A DNA stretch of 64,000 bases from JBKPNZ01 sp046732895. GTDB lineage: Bacteria; Actinomycetota; Thermoleophilia; Solirubrobacterales; 70-9. The notes beneath the pieces were generated by a model, which saw only the letters and a program-made list of their open reading frames with translations, was not told the origin of the DNA and ran no database searches. Where the stretch lies: NCBI GenBank assembly GCA_046732895.1, contig JBKPNZ010000048.1, forward strand, positions 1-64,000, read 5' to 3'. Of this stretch, positions 8,666 to 17,421 are shown piece after piece; the stretch's first letter is position 1, and every line of letters begins with the position of its first letter. The position numbers and the translations under genes were made by a program.

Positions 8666-8902
8666 CTACTCGACGTGGCAGCTCTCACCGAACTGGTTGC
8701 GGAACACGACGCCCGCCCTGCTGTTGGCCTGCATGATCCCGTGCTTCGCCGCGTCCGCTGCCGAGACGAACGTCACCGTTGTCACCGTTCCGTCGTCCTC
8801 GGGAACGTCGCAGATCCAGAGCGTCCTCGCTCCCGCACCAGCAGGAAACGCGAGCACGACGACCACGGCAACGGCCGCAAGCATTGCCGTAAGGATTCTC
8901 AT
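8666..8902 (-). CDS. small secreted protein, hypothetical
   Basis: The 78-residue product has a clear signal peptide (MRILTAMLAAVAVVVVLAF, cleavage near AGA) and a mature part of about 53 residues with two cysteines (ICDV and ESCHVE) that could form a disulfide. The start is supported by GGAGG with 6-nt spacing. The mature sequence includes VTFVSAADAAKHGI and VVFRNQFGESC and was not recognised as a known family. It lies downstream of the ABC exporter genes on the same strand with a 75-bp gap and may be separate. Confidence 0.6.
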   Translation of the reverse strand: MRILTAMLAAVAVVVVLAFPAGAGARTLWICDVPEDDGTVTTVTFVSAADAAKHGIMQANSRAGVVFRNQFGESCHVE

Positions 8903-8977
8903 CTGGGCCTCCTTCCCTGTGAGTCCAGCCGACCCTACTCCTGCCGGCCGCTGCGGGCAATATCTCGTCGCTGCGGC

Positions 8978-9796
8978 CTAGTCGATCAGCTTGCGCGTCA
9001 TGCCATGGATGGCGACCCGCCAGGTGATCGCCGCGAACAGGATCAGAACCGCGACGTGGTAGAGGTCCTTCCAGCCCTCGAAGCCGAAGACCGCGTCGCG
9101 GACGAGCTCGACGCAGTGGTAGAGCGGGTTGAACTGGGCCAGCACCTGCGCCCATTCGGGCAGGCCTGAGATCGGGAAGAACGTCCCCGCGACCAGGAAG
9201 AGCGGGGTGATCACGGCGCTGATGACGTAGTTGAAGTTCTCGATCGACTGCATGTACGCCGCGATCGTGATCCCAAAGCAGGCCCAGCCGTAGCCGGCGA
9301 GGAAGCCAATCGCGGGAACCGCGAGCATGCCCCAGCTCGGGTCCAGTCCGAAGGCGATCGCGACGAGCATCGGCGCGCAGCCGTAGGTACCCGCCCGAGC
9401 GGCGATCCACAGCGCCTCGGCGGTGACCAGCTCCTCCGTGTCGACGGGGGCCGCGAGGATCGCGTCGTAGGTGCGCTGGTACTGGTACTTGACGAAGGTC
9501 GAGAACATCCCCGGGAAGACCGACGAGAAGAGGACGGCCGTGGCGACGGTGCCGGTTCCGACGAACTCCACGTAGCGATAGCCGGCGACGGTCGAGACGA
9601 GCGAGCCGAACCCGAAGCCGAACGCGAGCAGATAGATCGTGGGCTCGATCGTCGATGAGAACGTGGTCGAGCGCCAATAGGAGGAGAAGTTGATGACCTC
9701 GCGCACGAGGACGCCCTCGAGCGCGGGGCGCTCGAGTCGGCCGAGCCGCCTCGCGGCCCGTCCCGGCATCGCGGTGGCAGCCGCCGCGGCCTTCAT
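8978..9796 (-). CDS. ABC-2 type exporter permease
   Basis: This 272-residue integral membrane protein has about six TM segments and resembles the NodJ/daunorubicin-resistance permease class, with LAAPVDTEELVTAEALW in the cytoplasmic loop and PLFLVAGTFFPISGLP in the late TM region. It works with the ATPase encoded immediately upstream, overlapping by 4 bp, to export an unknown substrate such as a lipid, polysaccharide or drug. Nothing in the context fixes the substrate. Confidence 0.85.
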   Translation of the reverse strand: MKAAAAATAMPGRAARRLGRLERPALEGVLVREVINFSSYWRSTTFSSTIEPTIYLLAFGFGFGSLVSTVAGYRYVEFVGTGTVATAVLFSSVFPGMFSTFVKYQYQRTYDAILAAPVDTEELVTAEALWIAARAGTYGCAPMLVAIAFGLDPSWGMLAVPAIGFLAGYGWACFGITIAAYMQSIENFNYVISAVITPLFLVAGTFFPISGLPEWAQVLAQFNPLYHCVELVRDAVFGFEGWKDLYHVAVLILFAAITWRVAIHGMTRKLID

Positions 9797-10689
9797 GCGA
9801 TCTCCTCGCCGGTCAGAAGGACGAAGACATCCTCGAGATTCGCGGGACGCCGCTCACCTTCCGGCGCGTCGCCGTTCGCTCCATCGATGCTGAGCACGGC
9901 CACCGACGTCCCGGTCCGGCGTGTACGCAGCCCGGCCCGCGCCGCCTCGGCCTCGACCTCGGCCAGGCGCGGCGGCGGCCCATAGACCTCGACCGCCTCG
10001 TTCCCAGCGTGCTCGGCGATGAGCTCCGCCGGAGGCCCGGTGGCGATCGCCGATCCGTGGGACATGATCGTCACTGTGTCGGCGAGGCGCTCGGCCTCCT
10101 CGATGTAGTGCGTCGACATCAGGATCGAGACGCCCTCGGTGCGCAGGCCGTCGATGAGCGCCCACAGCTCCTGGCGCACCTGAGGATCAAGGCCGACCGT
10201 CGGCTCGTCAAGCAGGACGAGGCGCGGCCGGTGCACGAGCGCTCGGGAGATCAGCAGCCTTCGCCGCATGCCGCCGGAGAGCTCGTCGACCTTGGTGTCG
10301 CGCCGGTCGGCGAGGTTCGCCAGCTCGATCGCGCGCTCGACGGCGTCATGCCGCTCGCGGCGCGGGATCCGGTAGAGGTGGGCGAAGACGACAAGGTTCT
10401 GCTCGACGGTGAGCGAGATGTCGAGGTTGTCGAGCTGGGGTACGACGCCGCACTCCGCGCGCGCCTGCTTCGACTCCGCGGGCAGCCGGAAGGAGAGGAC
10501 CTCGATCTCACCCTCGTCGGCGATCGCCTGCGCCGTGAGCAGCTTCATCGTCGTCGACTTCCCGGCACCGTTGGGCCCGAGCAGGCCGACGCAGGTCCCC
10601 ACCGGGACCTTCAGATCAAGGCCGTCGACAGCCGTGATCGAGCCGTAGCGCTTGACCGCTCCGGTGAGCTTGATCGCGAATTCGCTCAT
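9793..10689 (-). CDS. ABC transporter ATP-binding protein (NodI/DrrA-like)
   Basis: The 298-residue ATPase shows Walker A LLGPNGAGKSTTMK, the Q-loop VVPQLDNLD, signature LSGGMRRRL, Walker B LVLLDEPTVGLDP and H-loop MSTHYIEEAE. About 80 C-terminal residues form the extra domain typical of ABC-2 exporter ATPases. The start was set at the ATG beginning MSEFAIKL because upstream residues look non-coding. It is coupled to the permease by ATGA. Confidence 0.9.
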   Translation of the reverse strand: MSEFAIKLTGAVKRYGSITAVDGLDLKVPVGTCVGLLGPNGAGKSTTMKLLTAQAIADEGEIEVLSFRLPAESKQARAECGVVPQLDNLDISLTVEQNLVVFAHLYRIPRRERHDAVERAIELANLADRRDTKVDELSGGMRRRLLISRALVHRPRLVLLDEPTVGLDPQVRQELWALIDGLRTEGVSILMSTHYIEEAERLADTVTIMSHGSAIATGPPAELIAEHAGNEAVEVYGPPPRLAEVEAEAARAGLRTRRTGTSVAVLSIDGANGDAPEGERRPANLEDVFVLLTGEEIA

Positions 10690-10765
10690 TCGTTCCAGCT
10701 TGCCAGACGCCCCGGGGCTACGCTGAGCAGCGACTGAGCGAGGCGAGCAGAACGGAGGCGACGCA

Positions 10766-11152
10766 GTGGACTTCGACATCTATCCCACCCTTCGGTACCG
10801 CGACGCGCCGGCGGCGATCGAGTTCCTCGAGCGTGCCTTCGGCTTCGAGCGCGCCGCCGTCTACGAGGAGGACGGCATCGTCCATCACGCCGAACTCCGG
10901 CTCGGGAATGGCGGGGTCATGCTCGGCTCCGAAACGCGGGCGGAGGACGACTCGGACCAGCTCCAGTGGCCCGTGGGCGGATCGTCCGTCTACGTAATCA
11001 TCGACGACCCGGATGCCCGGTACGAGCGGGCGAAGGAGGCCGGTGCGGAGATCGTCCGCGAACTGCGCGACGAGGATTACGGCTCGCGCGGCTTCACGGC
11101 ACGCGATCCGGAGGGCAACCTCTGGAGCTTCGGCACCTACCGTCCTGAGTAA
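10766..11152 (+). CDS. VOC/glyoxalase-fold protein
   Basis: The 128-residue protein has two halves of the beta-alpha-beta-beta-beta glyoxalase/bleomycin-resistance fold: LRYRDAPAAIEFLERAFGFE, the metal-position segment VHHAELRLGNGGVMLGSE, then VYVIIDDPDARYERAKEAGAE and the terminal FTARDPEGNLWSFGTY. The His, Glu and Asp/Glu candidates agree with PhnB-like members. The GTG start follows GGAGG. Its 3' end overlaps the convergent gene by 16 bp. The substrate is unknown. Confidence 0.8.
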   Translation: MDFDIYPTLRYRDAPAAIEFLERAFGFERAAVYEEDGIVHHAELRLGNGGVMLGSETRAEDDSDQLQWPVGGSSVYVIIDDPDARYERAKEAGAEIVRELRDEDYGSRGFTARDPEGNLWSFGTYRPE

Positions 11153-12324
11153 CGACGAGGAAGCGCGACCGAGTCCAGCTCGAGCCAGCCGGCGAGGGAT
11201 TCGAGCTGCTCGCGCAGAGCTGCGACGGTCTCTGCCGGAGCGCCCTCCTCGAGGTGGACCGCGTGGGCGCGCAGGACGCCGGCCTTCCGGTCCGACTTCA
11301 GGTCGACCCTCGCCACCAGCCGGTCACCGAGGAGGAAGGGAAGGACGTAGTAGCCGTGCACTCGCTTGGGCTTGGGCACGTAGATCTCGAGCCGAAAGCG
11401 AAAGCCGAAGAGCCGCTCGACCCGGGAGCGTTCCCACACGAGCGAATCGAACGGGCCGACGAGAGCGCGGGCGTTGACCACGCGAGGAATCCTGGCCTCG
11501 TGATGTACGTAGGCCTGCGTTCGTCCCCACCCCTCGACCGCGACCGGGACAAGCTCGCCGGCCTCGACGAGCTCCGCCGTGCGCTCGCGTGTCTCCGCGA
11601 GCGGCAGGCGAAAGTAATCACGCAGATCGCGCTCGGCTGCGATGCCCATGGCCCGGGCGGCGAGCCTGACAAGTTCCCGCTGAGCGTCCTCGGGCGAGGG
11701 CGTCGGCGCCGCGAGCACCTTGGCGGGGAGAACGCGCTCGGGAACGTCGTAGAGGCGCTCGAAGTTGCGCCGGCGCGCCGAGGTGATCTGACCGCTCCAA
11801 AACAGCCACTCGAGCGCGCGCTTATGGTCGGGCCAATCCCACCACGGTCCGCTACGGCGGGGGACCTCGCGGGGGAGGTCCGAGGCGGCCACGGGCCCGA
11901 GCTCTCGTACCTCCTCGAGGACCTCAGCGACCAGCTCCGGCTGGTCCTTGCTCACCCTCCGCATGCCGCCCCATGCCTCGTGCGCGGCTCGGTCCATCCG
12001 CCAGCGGAGCAGCGGGTGCATCGCGACCGGCAAGAGCGACGCCTCGTGTCCCCAGTACTCGAACAGGCGCCGGGGCGCGCGGTGAGCGGCGCGATCGATG
12101 ACGTCGCGCTCGTAGGGGCCAAAGCGGCTGAAGAGCGGCAGGTAGTGCGCCCGGCAGAGGACGTTGACCGAGTCCATCTGCACGAGCCCGACGCGGTCGA
12201 ACAAGCGCCGCAGCGCCCAGCCGCCCGGCGCCGGAGCATCTGTGCCCTCGGCGAAACCCTGCGCGGCCAGCGCCGCCCGCCTGGCCTCGCCCGCCGATAG
12301 CCGCTTGCGCCGCCCACCCTGCAC
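11137..12324 (-). CDS. AlkX/YcaQ-like DNA glycosylase (HTH_42 family)
   Basis: The 395-residue protein of the winged-helix HTH_42 superfamily carries LVQMDSVNVLCRAHYLPLFSR, matching the catalytic QxD site (Gln49, Asp51) of E. coli YcaQ/AlkX, which unhooks DNA interstrand crosslinks. Further family landmarks are FEYWGHEASLLP, KRALEWLFWSGQI and the C-terminal KPKRVHGYYVLPFLLGDRLV with VDLKSDRK. Full length and an intact motif suggest an active enzyme. The GTG start is the family-consistent N-terminus. It is transcribed alone and divergently from the oxidoreductase gene. Confidence 0.8.
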   Translation of the reverse strand: MQGGRRKRLSAGEARRAALAAQGFAEGTDAPAPGGWALRRLFDRVGLVQMDSVNVLCRAHYLPLFSRFGPYERDVIDRAAHRAPRRLFEYWGHEASLLPVAMHPLLRWRMDRAAHEAWGGMRRVSKDQPELVAEVLEEVRELGPVAASDLPREVPRRSGPWWDWPDHKRALEWLFWSGQITSARRRNFERLYDVPERVLPAKVLAAPTPSPEDAQRELVRLAARAMGIAAERDLRDYFRLPLAETRERTAELVEAGELVPVAVEGWGRTQAYVHHEARIPRVVNARALVGPFDSLVWERSRVERLFGFRFRLEIYVPKPKRVHGYYVLPFLLGDRLVARVDLKSDRKAGVLRAHAVHLEEGAPAETVAALREQLESLAGWLELDSVALPRRYSGR

Positions 12325-12429
12325 GGGCGCGACGGTACTAACTCGTTAGCCTCGCCCTCGCATGAGGCGAGATGACCCGCTTTCGCGGGAAGGCGGCATG
12401 TGCCGATGGATATTCACGGAGGAGCAGGA

Positions 12430-14040
12430 GTGAACGAGGTTGCAGCCAAGATGGGGGAGGTGGGGCTGCCCGCGCCGATCGCCGAGCTCGCCGCCCGCGA
12501 GTGGGACGCCGTCGTCGTCGGCGGCGGTCACAACGGCCTCACCGCCGCGGCATATCTCGCCCGCGCGGGCCGGAGCGTGCTGGTGCTCGAACGCCGTGAG
12601 CGCCTCGGCGGGGCCTGCACCCTGGAGCGCCCCTTCGCCGACGATCGCTACGTGGTCAGCCCCTGCGCCTACGTCGTCGGCCTGCTCGACGAGGTGGTGA
12701 TCCGCGAGCTCGAGCTCGGGCGCCACGGCTATCGGGTCACCCCGGCCGATCCCAACCTGTGGTGCCCGCTGCCGGGCGGCGGATCGTTCGCCAGCTTTCT
12801 CGATCGGGAGCGCACCGCGGGTCACATGCGCGCCAACGGCTTCGCCGATGCGGACATCCGCGGGTACTTCGCCTACGAGGACACGTTCGAGCGCCTGCGG
12901 GTCGCGCTGCGACACGGCTCCGGCGGCGACAGCTGGCGCCGTCCCTCGCCGAGCCGCCCCGAGCTGGAGGCGATGCTGGGCGGGGATGAAGAACTCATCT
13001 CGATCCTGTTTGAGGAGTCGATCGCCGACACGCTGACGCGCTACATCGGCGACGAGCGCCTGCGCGGAGCGCTGTGCGGCCAGGGTGTCATCGGTACCTT
13101 CGCCGGCCCACGCGATCCCGGCACGGCTCAGGTGAAGCTGATGCACCACCAGGGCAACCTCGACGGCCTGGGCTCGGTCTGGGGCTACGTCGACGGCGGC
13201 ATCGGGCGGGTGTCGTTCGCCTTGGCGGAGGCCGCGATGGAGGCCGGGGCGGCAATCGCGGCAGGGGTGCCGGTGGCGCGAATCCGGCCGGGCGAGGGAG
13301 TCGAGCTCGAGAGCGGGGAGCTCGTCAGGGCGCGAACTGTCGTGTGCAACGCCGACCCAAAGCGCGCCCTTGCGATGCTCGAGGAGGCTGAGCTGCCGGA
13401 GGACTACCGCCGCCGGCTCGAGGAGTGGCGGGTGGACTCGCCCGTCGCGAAGCTGAACGCCTCGCTCGTGCGGATGCCGACCTTCACTGCCGCCGTCGAC
13501 GTCGAGCCGGAGCGGGCGATGGTCGCAATCACGCCCGGACTCGACCAGATGCAGGCCGCCTGCGAGCGAGCGCGCGCCGGTGAGCCCACCGTTGGGTTCG
13601 TCGAGCTCTATTTCCAGACGGGCTATGACCCCTCCGTCGCGCCCCCCGGCGGGCATGTCATGAGCGCGTTCGTGCAGTACGCACCGTACGAGCTCACCGG
13701 GGGCGGGTGGGGTCGCCGGCGAGAAGAGGTCACCGACCTGATCCTTGACGCGATCGCTCTCCACGCGCCCGACATCCGCGACTGCGTCGATGAGGCGCAG
13801 CTCCTTTCGCCGCCGGAGATCGAGCAGCGCATCGGACTCAGCGGCGGCCACATCTTCCAGGGAGAAGCCCTGCCCGACCAGATGTGGGACCGCCGCCTTG
13901 CGTGGCGGACCCCCGTTCCGGGCCTCTACCTGTGCGGCGCGGCGACACATCCCGGCGGCTCCGTCATCGCGCTGAACGGCCGGGGCGCGGCCATGGCCGT
14001 TCTCGACGACGCCGCGGCCGGAGCGCGCGAGGCCGCATGA
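12430..14040 (+). CDS. FAD-dependent oxidoreductase (PYROXD2/phytoene desaturase-like)
   Basis: This 536-residue flavoprotein has the N-terminal Rossmann motif VVVGGGHNGLTAAAYLARAG and the substrate-entry signature ERRERLGGACTLERPF, both typical of the PYROXD2/CrtI-related amine-oxidase-like group, and a C-terminal LYLCGAATHPGGSVIALNGRGAA FAD motif. The middle part GYVDGGIGRVSFALAEAA also fits. The start at GTG 12430 is preferred because GGAGGA lies 6 nt upstream; GTG 12400 and ATG 12406 are alternatives. It is translationally coupled (ATGA) to a 2-hydroxyacid dehydrogenase, so both may act on one oxidised metabolite. Confidence 0.82.
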   Translation: MNEVAAKMGEVGLPAPIAELAAREWDAVVVGGGHNGLTAAAYLARAGRSVLVLERRERLGGACTLERPFADDRYVVSPCAYVVGLLDEVVIRELELGRHGYRVTPADPNLWCPLPGGGSFASFLDRERTAGHMRANGFADADIRGYFAYEDTFERLRVALRHGSGGDSWRRPSPSRPELEAMLGGDEELISILFEESIADTLTRYIGDERLRGALCGQGVIGTFAGPRDPGTAQVKLMHHQGNLDGLGSVWGYVDGGIGRVSFALAEAAMEAGAAIAAGVPVARIRPGEGVELESGELVRARTVVCNADPKRALAMLEEAELPEDYRRRLEEWRVDSPVAKLNASLVRMPTFTAAVDVEPERAMVAITPGLDQMQAACERARAGEPTVGFVELYFQTGYDPSVAPPGGHVMSAFVQYAPYELTGGGWGRRREEVTDLILDAIALHAPDIRDCVDEAQLLSPPEIEQRIGLSGGHIFQGEALPDQMWDRRLAWRTPVPGLYLCGAATHPGGSVIALNGRGAAMAVLDDAAAGAREAA

Positions 14041-15002
14041 GCACCGGCGGACGGCCGGTCGTCCTGGTCTGCCGCACGCTCCTGCCCGCCGGACTCACCG
14101 AGCTCGAGCGCGAGTGCGAGGTCCGAAGCGGCGGCCTGGATGCGACGAGGGAGCGTCTGCTCGAGCTCGCTGAGGGGACGGATGCGATCGTCGCCGATCC
14201 GGCTGTGCCGGTGAACGAGGAGCTCCTTGTGGCCGCCGGCCCCGGTCTGCGCCTCGTCGCCAACTTCGCGGTCGGCTACGACAACATCGACCTGGAGGAC
14301 TGCCGCGCCCACGAGGTCGTCGTGACGAACACCCCCGATGTGCTGACGAACGCGACCGCCGAGCTGGCGCTGGCCCTGACGCTGGCTGCGGCGCGCAGGC
14401 TTTGGGATGCGGCCACGGACCTTCGCGAAGGTCGCTGGACCGGGTGGGACCCCGGCGCGTACCTGGGCCTCGAGCTGAGCGGCGCCCGCTTCGCGGTGGT
14501 GGGACTGGGCAGGATCGGCAGACGCTATGCCGAGCTGGTGCGGCCGATGGCATCCGAGATCCTCTATGTGGCCACGAGCCCGAAGCCGCAGGCGGAGGAG
14601 GCGCTGGGCGCGCGCCGTGCCGAGCTGCGCGAGGCGCTGGAGCAGGCCGACGTCGTCAGCCTGCATGCTCCGGCATCGCCCGCCACCCGTCACCTCATCG
14701 GCCCGGCCGAGCTCGAGGTGATGGGCTCCGAGGCCGTAGTCGTGAACACCTCGCGCGGCCCGCTGGTCGACGCCGACGCGCTGGCGCGGGCTCTGCGGGA
14801 GGACGCGATCGGCGCCGCGGGACTCGACGTCTACGAGGACGAGCCCCGCGTTCCCGAGACCCTGCTCCAGGCCCCGCGCTGCGTGCTTGCTCCCCACATC
14901 GGCTCGGCGACCACGACGGCGCGCGACGGGATGGCGCGGACGGTCGCCGCTAACGTCCTCGCCGTTCTCCACGGCGAGCCACCCCCGAACCGCGTCGCCT
15001 GA
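14037..15002 (+). CDS. D-isomer-specific 2-hydroxyacid dehydrogenase
   Basis: The 321-residue enzyme has the NAD(P) fold AVVGLGRIGRRYAEL, LHAPASPATRHLIG, substrate-binding Arg in VVNTSRGPLVDADAL, catalytic Glu in GLDVYEDEP and catalytic His in LAPHIGSAT. It therefore has the full Arg-Glu-His set of glyoxylate/hydroxypyruvate reductases, which is the best guess; other 2-keto acids are possible. It overlaps the preceding flavoprotein gene by 4 bp. Confidence 0.85.
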   Translation: MSTGGRPVVLVCRTLLPAGLTELERECEVRSGGLDATRERLLELAEGTDAIVADPAVPVNEELLVAAGPGLRLVANFAVGYDNIDLEDCRAHEVVVTNTPDVLTNATAELALALTLAAARRLWDAATDLREGRWTGWDPGAYLGLELSGARFAVVGLGRIGRRYAELVRPMASEILYVATSPKPQAEEALGARRAELREALEQADVVSLHAPASPATRHLIGPAELEVMGSEAVVVNTSRGPLVDADALARALREDAIGAAGLDVYEDEPRVPETLLQAPRCVLAPHIGSATTTARDGMARTVAANVLAVLHGEPPPNRVA

Positions 15003-15009
15003 GCACACC

Positions 15010-15038
15010 TTGGCCGCGTCGGTCCGGCGCGTCAGAAT
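15010..15038 (+). promoter_or_regulatory. sigma70-type promoter, leaderless
   Basis: TTGGCC (15010-15015) and CAGAAT (15033-15038) are separated by 17 bp, and the GTG start of the kinase is 6 nt after the -10, which would put the transcription start at the start codon. Confidence 0.5.
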
Positions 15039-15044
15039 TGAGGC

Positions 15045-16505
15045 GTGAGCGCAGAGAGCGAAACACTCCTGCGGCTGATCGACACGCTTCGCGATTACGC
15101 CGTATTCAGCCTCGATCCCGACGGGAACGTGAGCACCTGGAACGATGGCGCCGAGCGCATCCTCGGCTATTCCGAGCCCGAGATCGTCGGTCAGCACTTC
15201 GAGCAGTTCTTCACCCCGGAGGACCGGGAGGCGGGCGTGCCGATGGCCGAGCTCGAGCTTGCGGCCACCAACGGCTCCACTCGCGAGCAGGGATGGCGGG
15301 TGCGCAAGGACGGCTCACGGCTGTGGGTCCACGTCTCGACGGCGACCCTGAAGGCGGTGGGCGGGGAGCCGCAGGGATTCCTGAAGGTGATGCGCGACAC
15401 GACCGAGACGCGGCGGGCGCAGAGCGCGCTGCAGGCGAGCGAGGCGCTGAAGACGGCGGTGCTCGACTCCTCGCTCGACTGCGTCATCGCGATCGACCGC
15501 GACGGGCGCGTGATCGAGTTCAACCCGGCGGCGGAGCGCACTTTCGGGTACAGCCGCGAGGAGGTTCTGGGCCATGAGATGGCCGAGCTGATCATTCCGC
15601 CCGATCTGCGCCACCGCCACCGCGAGGCCCTGAACCGAATCGTCGAGACCGGCAAGGGCTCGATCCTCGGCACCCGCCTCGAGCTGCGCGGCATGCGCAG
15701 CGACGGCAGCGAGTTTCCGGCCGAGGTCACGATCACGCAGGTCTCGGGCGGGGAGCGGCCGGTCTTCGCCGGCTACGTGCGCGACATCACCGATCGCGAC
15801 CGCCACCAGCACGAGCTCTCGCGGCGGGCGCGCCAGGTGGCGCGTCTGGCGGAGGAGCGGGGCCGGCTGGTCGCGCAGGCGCTCGAGGCGGAGGACCGTG
15901 AGCGCCGGCGGATCTCTCAGGCGCTCCACGACGATGCCCTTCAGACCCTGCTCACGGTGGATCAGGACGTGGCCGACGTGATGAAGGGATCGGAGCCCGG
16001 CGAGGTCCTACCCAGGGTTCGCGAGGGGCTGGCCAGGGCGATCCGGCAGCTGCGCGACACGGCGCTCGAGCTTCATCCCCTGCTCCTCGAGCGCAAGGGC
16101 CTCGAGATGGCGCTCGACGCGATCGCTCAGGGAGCGGCCGCGGTCGGCGATTTCCGCTGCACCGTGCGCGTCGAGCCGGACGCCGTCGCGGTCAACGACC
16201 AGTTCGTGCTCTCGATCGCCCGCGAGCTCTTGATGAACGCGGCGAAGCATGCGGGCGCTTCGCGAGTTTCGGTCGTGGTCGAGCGGCAGGGGGAGACGAT
16301 GGAGATCGAGGTCGCCGACGATGGTGCGGGCCTCCCCCCGGGCCGGGTCGAGGCCGCGCTCGCCGAGGGCCACATCGGCCTCGCGATCCTCACCGAGCGC
16401 CTCGACGCGATCGGAGGCCGCTTCGAGATCGTCACCCGCGACGGCGGCGGCACCACTGCGCGGGCGATCTTCCCGGTCGATGCCGGGATGGAGCTGCGCG
16501 CCTGA
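15045..16505 (+). CDS. PAS-PAS sensor histidine kinase (NarL-type, orphan)
   Basis: The 486-residue protein has no TM segment. Two PAS domains occur at about residues 5-120 (FSLDPDGNVSTWNDGAERILGY) and 135-255 (IDRDGRVIEFNPAAERTFGY), each followed by a PAC-like segment. The HisKA_3 dimerisation helix carries phospho-acceptor His295 (RRRISQALHDDALQTLL), and the HATPase carries ELLMNAAKHAGAS and DDGAGL. Such kinases pair with NarL-type regulators, but none is nearby. It is cytosolic and probably senses redox, light or small molecules through PAS. The start follows a well-placed promoter. Confidence 0.85.
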   Translation: MSAESETLLRLIDTLRDYAVFSLDPDGNVSTWNDGAERILGYSEPEIVGQHFEQFFTPEDREAGVPMAELELAATNGSTREQGWRVRKDGSRLWVHVSTATLKAVGGEPQGFLKVMRDTTETRRAQSALQASEALKTAVLDSSLDCVIAIDRDGRVIEFNPAAERTFGYSREEVLGHEMAELIIPPDLRHRHREALNRIVETGKGSILGTRLELRGMRSDGSEFPAEVTITQVSGGERPVFAGYVRDITDRDRHQHELSRRARQVARLAEERGRLVAQALEAEDRERRRISQALHDDALQTLLTVDQDVADVMKGSEPGEVLPRVREGLARAIRQLRDTALELHPLLLERKGLEMALDAIAQGAAAVGDFRCTVRVEPDAVAVNDQFVLSIARELLMNAAKHAGASRVSVVVERQGETMEIEVADDGAGLPPGRVEAALAEGHIGLAILTERLDAIGGRFEIVTRDGGGTTARAIFPVDAGMELRA

Positions 16506-16520
16506 GTCCCAGGGTGGCGC

Positions 16521-16793
16521 TCAGGCCGTGACGGTGAACGCGACCTCGTCGATGTAGCACCAGCACCAGTCCTCGCCGGGTTCGGCCGAAGCGACGATCG
16601 GGTGGTGCTCCTCGGCGGCGTGCTTTGACGCGTGCTGGTTCGGCGAGGAGTCGCAGCACCCGACCTTGCCGCAGGTGAGGCAGGTTCGCAGGTGCACCCA
16701 GCGGTCGCCGGTGCGAAGGCACTCCTCGCACCCCTCGACCTCCTCGGGGGGGCTCACCTTGATCTGATCGAGATGTGTGCAGGTATCCGCCAT
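16521..16793 (-). CDS. UBP-type zinc finger protein
   Basis: The 90-residue protein is almost entirely a ZnF-UBP domain: CTHLDQIKV, CEECLRTGDRWVHLRTCLTCGKVGCCDSS, and HASKHAAEEHHPIVAS, with the C-terminal WCWCYIDE. The Cys/His pattern is complete. In eukaryotes such fingers bind the ubiquitin C-terminus; bacterial stand-alone copies are common in actinobacteria and of unknown role. It starts 1 nt after the stop of the metallophosphoesterase gene, so the two form an operon. Confidence 0.85.
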   Translation of the reverse strand: MADTCTHLDQIKVSPPEEVEGCEECLRTGDRWVHLRTCLTCGKVGCCDSSPNQHASKHAAEEHHPIVASAEPGEDWCWCYIDEVAFTVTA

Positions 16794-16794
16794 G

Positions 16795-17391
16795 TCAGAC
16801 CTCCAGCATCGTTCCGGCCGGACCGAGGTTGACGACCTCGGTCTCGCCAACGGTCGAGCGCTCGCCCCAGGAGTCGTGGATGTGCCCGCACACGGCCAGG
16901 CGCGGGCGCTTCGCCTCGATCGCGTTCAGGATGGCCGTGCTGCCGAGGCGCTGACCGCTGCCGTCGCGATCGACGTGTCCCTTCGGAGGCGAGTGCACGA
17001 CGAGCACGGCTTCGGTCGGCAGGTCCGAGAGCATCTCGGCGGCCTCGTCCTCGTCGAGGTCGAAGCTCCAGTCCCAGGGCGTTACCGGAACGCCGGCTCC
17101 AAGGCCGAAGAAGTCCTGACCGTCGATCTGCGTCCCCTCGCCATGAAGGATGGTCGCCGACGTCCAGCCGTCGCATGCCTCCCGCAGCTCCGCCTCCGTT
17201 TCGTTATTGCCCGGCACCAGCACCGTCGGGCGCTCGATCGGGCGCAGTGCGTCGATCATCTCGGCGAGGCCGCGGTGGATCGAGGCGAAGTCCCCTGCGC
17301 CCACAACGACGTCGGCGCCGGCGCTCATCTCGACCAGCCGCGTGGCCTGGTCAAGGTCCTGATGCACGTCGCTGAAGGCAAGGATCCTCAC
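16795..17391 (-). CDS. calcineurin-like metallophosphoesterase
   Basis: The 198-residue protein has the metallophosphoesterase ligand blocks FSDVHQDL, VVVGAGDF, VPGNNETE, VVHSPP and VCGHIHDSWG in order; the usual GDxxD is GAGDF here. Its short length suggests a minimal MJ0936/YfcE-like domain. The GTG at 17391 is preferred because TAGGGT ends 6 nt upstream, fitting a leaderless mRNA; GTG 17397 is the alternative. It is followed closely by the UBP finger gene. Confidence 0.8.
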   Translation of the reverse strand: MRILAFSDVHQDLDQATRLVEMSAGADVVVGAGDFASIHRGLAEMIDALRPIERPTVLVPGNNETEAELREACDGWTSATILHGEGTQIDGQDFFGLGAGVPVTPWDWSFDLDEDEAAEMLSDLPTEAVLVVHSPPKGHVDRDGSGQRLGSTAILNAIEAKRPRLAVCGHIHDSWGERSTVGETEVVNLGPAGTMLEV

Positions 17392-17421
17392 GCCCACACC
17401 CTAGCCACACGACGCGCGCGC

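Noticed and set aside
12346..13950. Long minus-strand open frame opposite the PYROXD2-like gene
   Set aside because: It is a GC-bias shadow: composition is Arg/His/Ala/Gly without domains, while the plus strand shows clear FAD motifs. Similar shadows lie opposite phoD, the antiporter, GH31, PHP-GT4 and ppk1.
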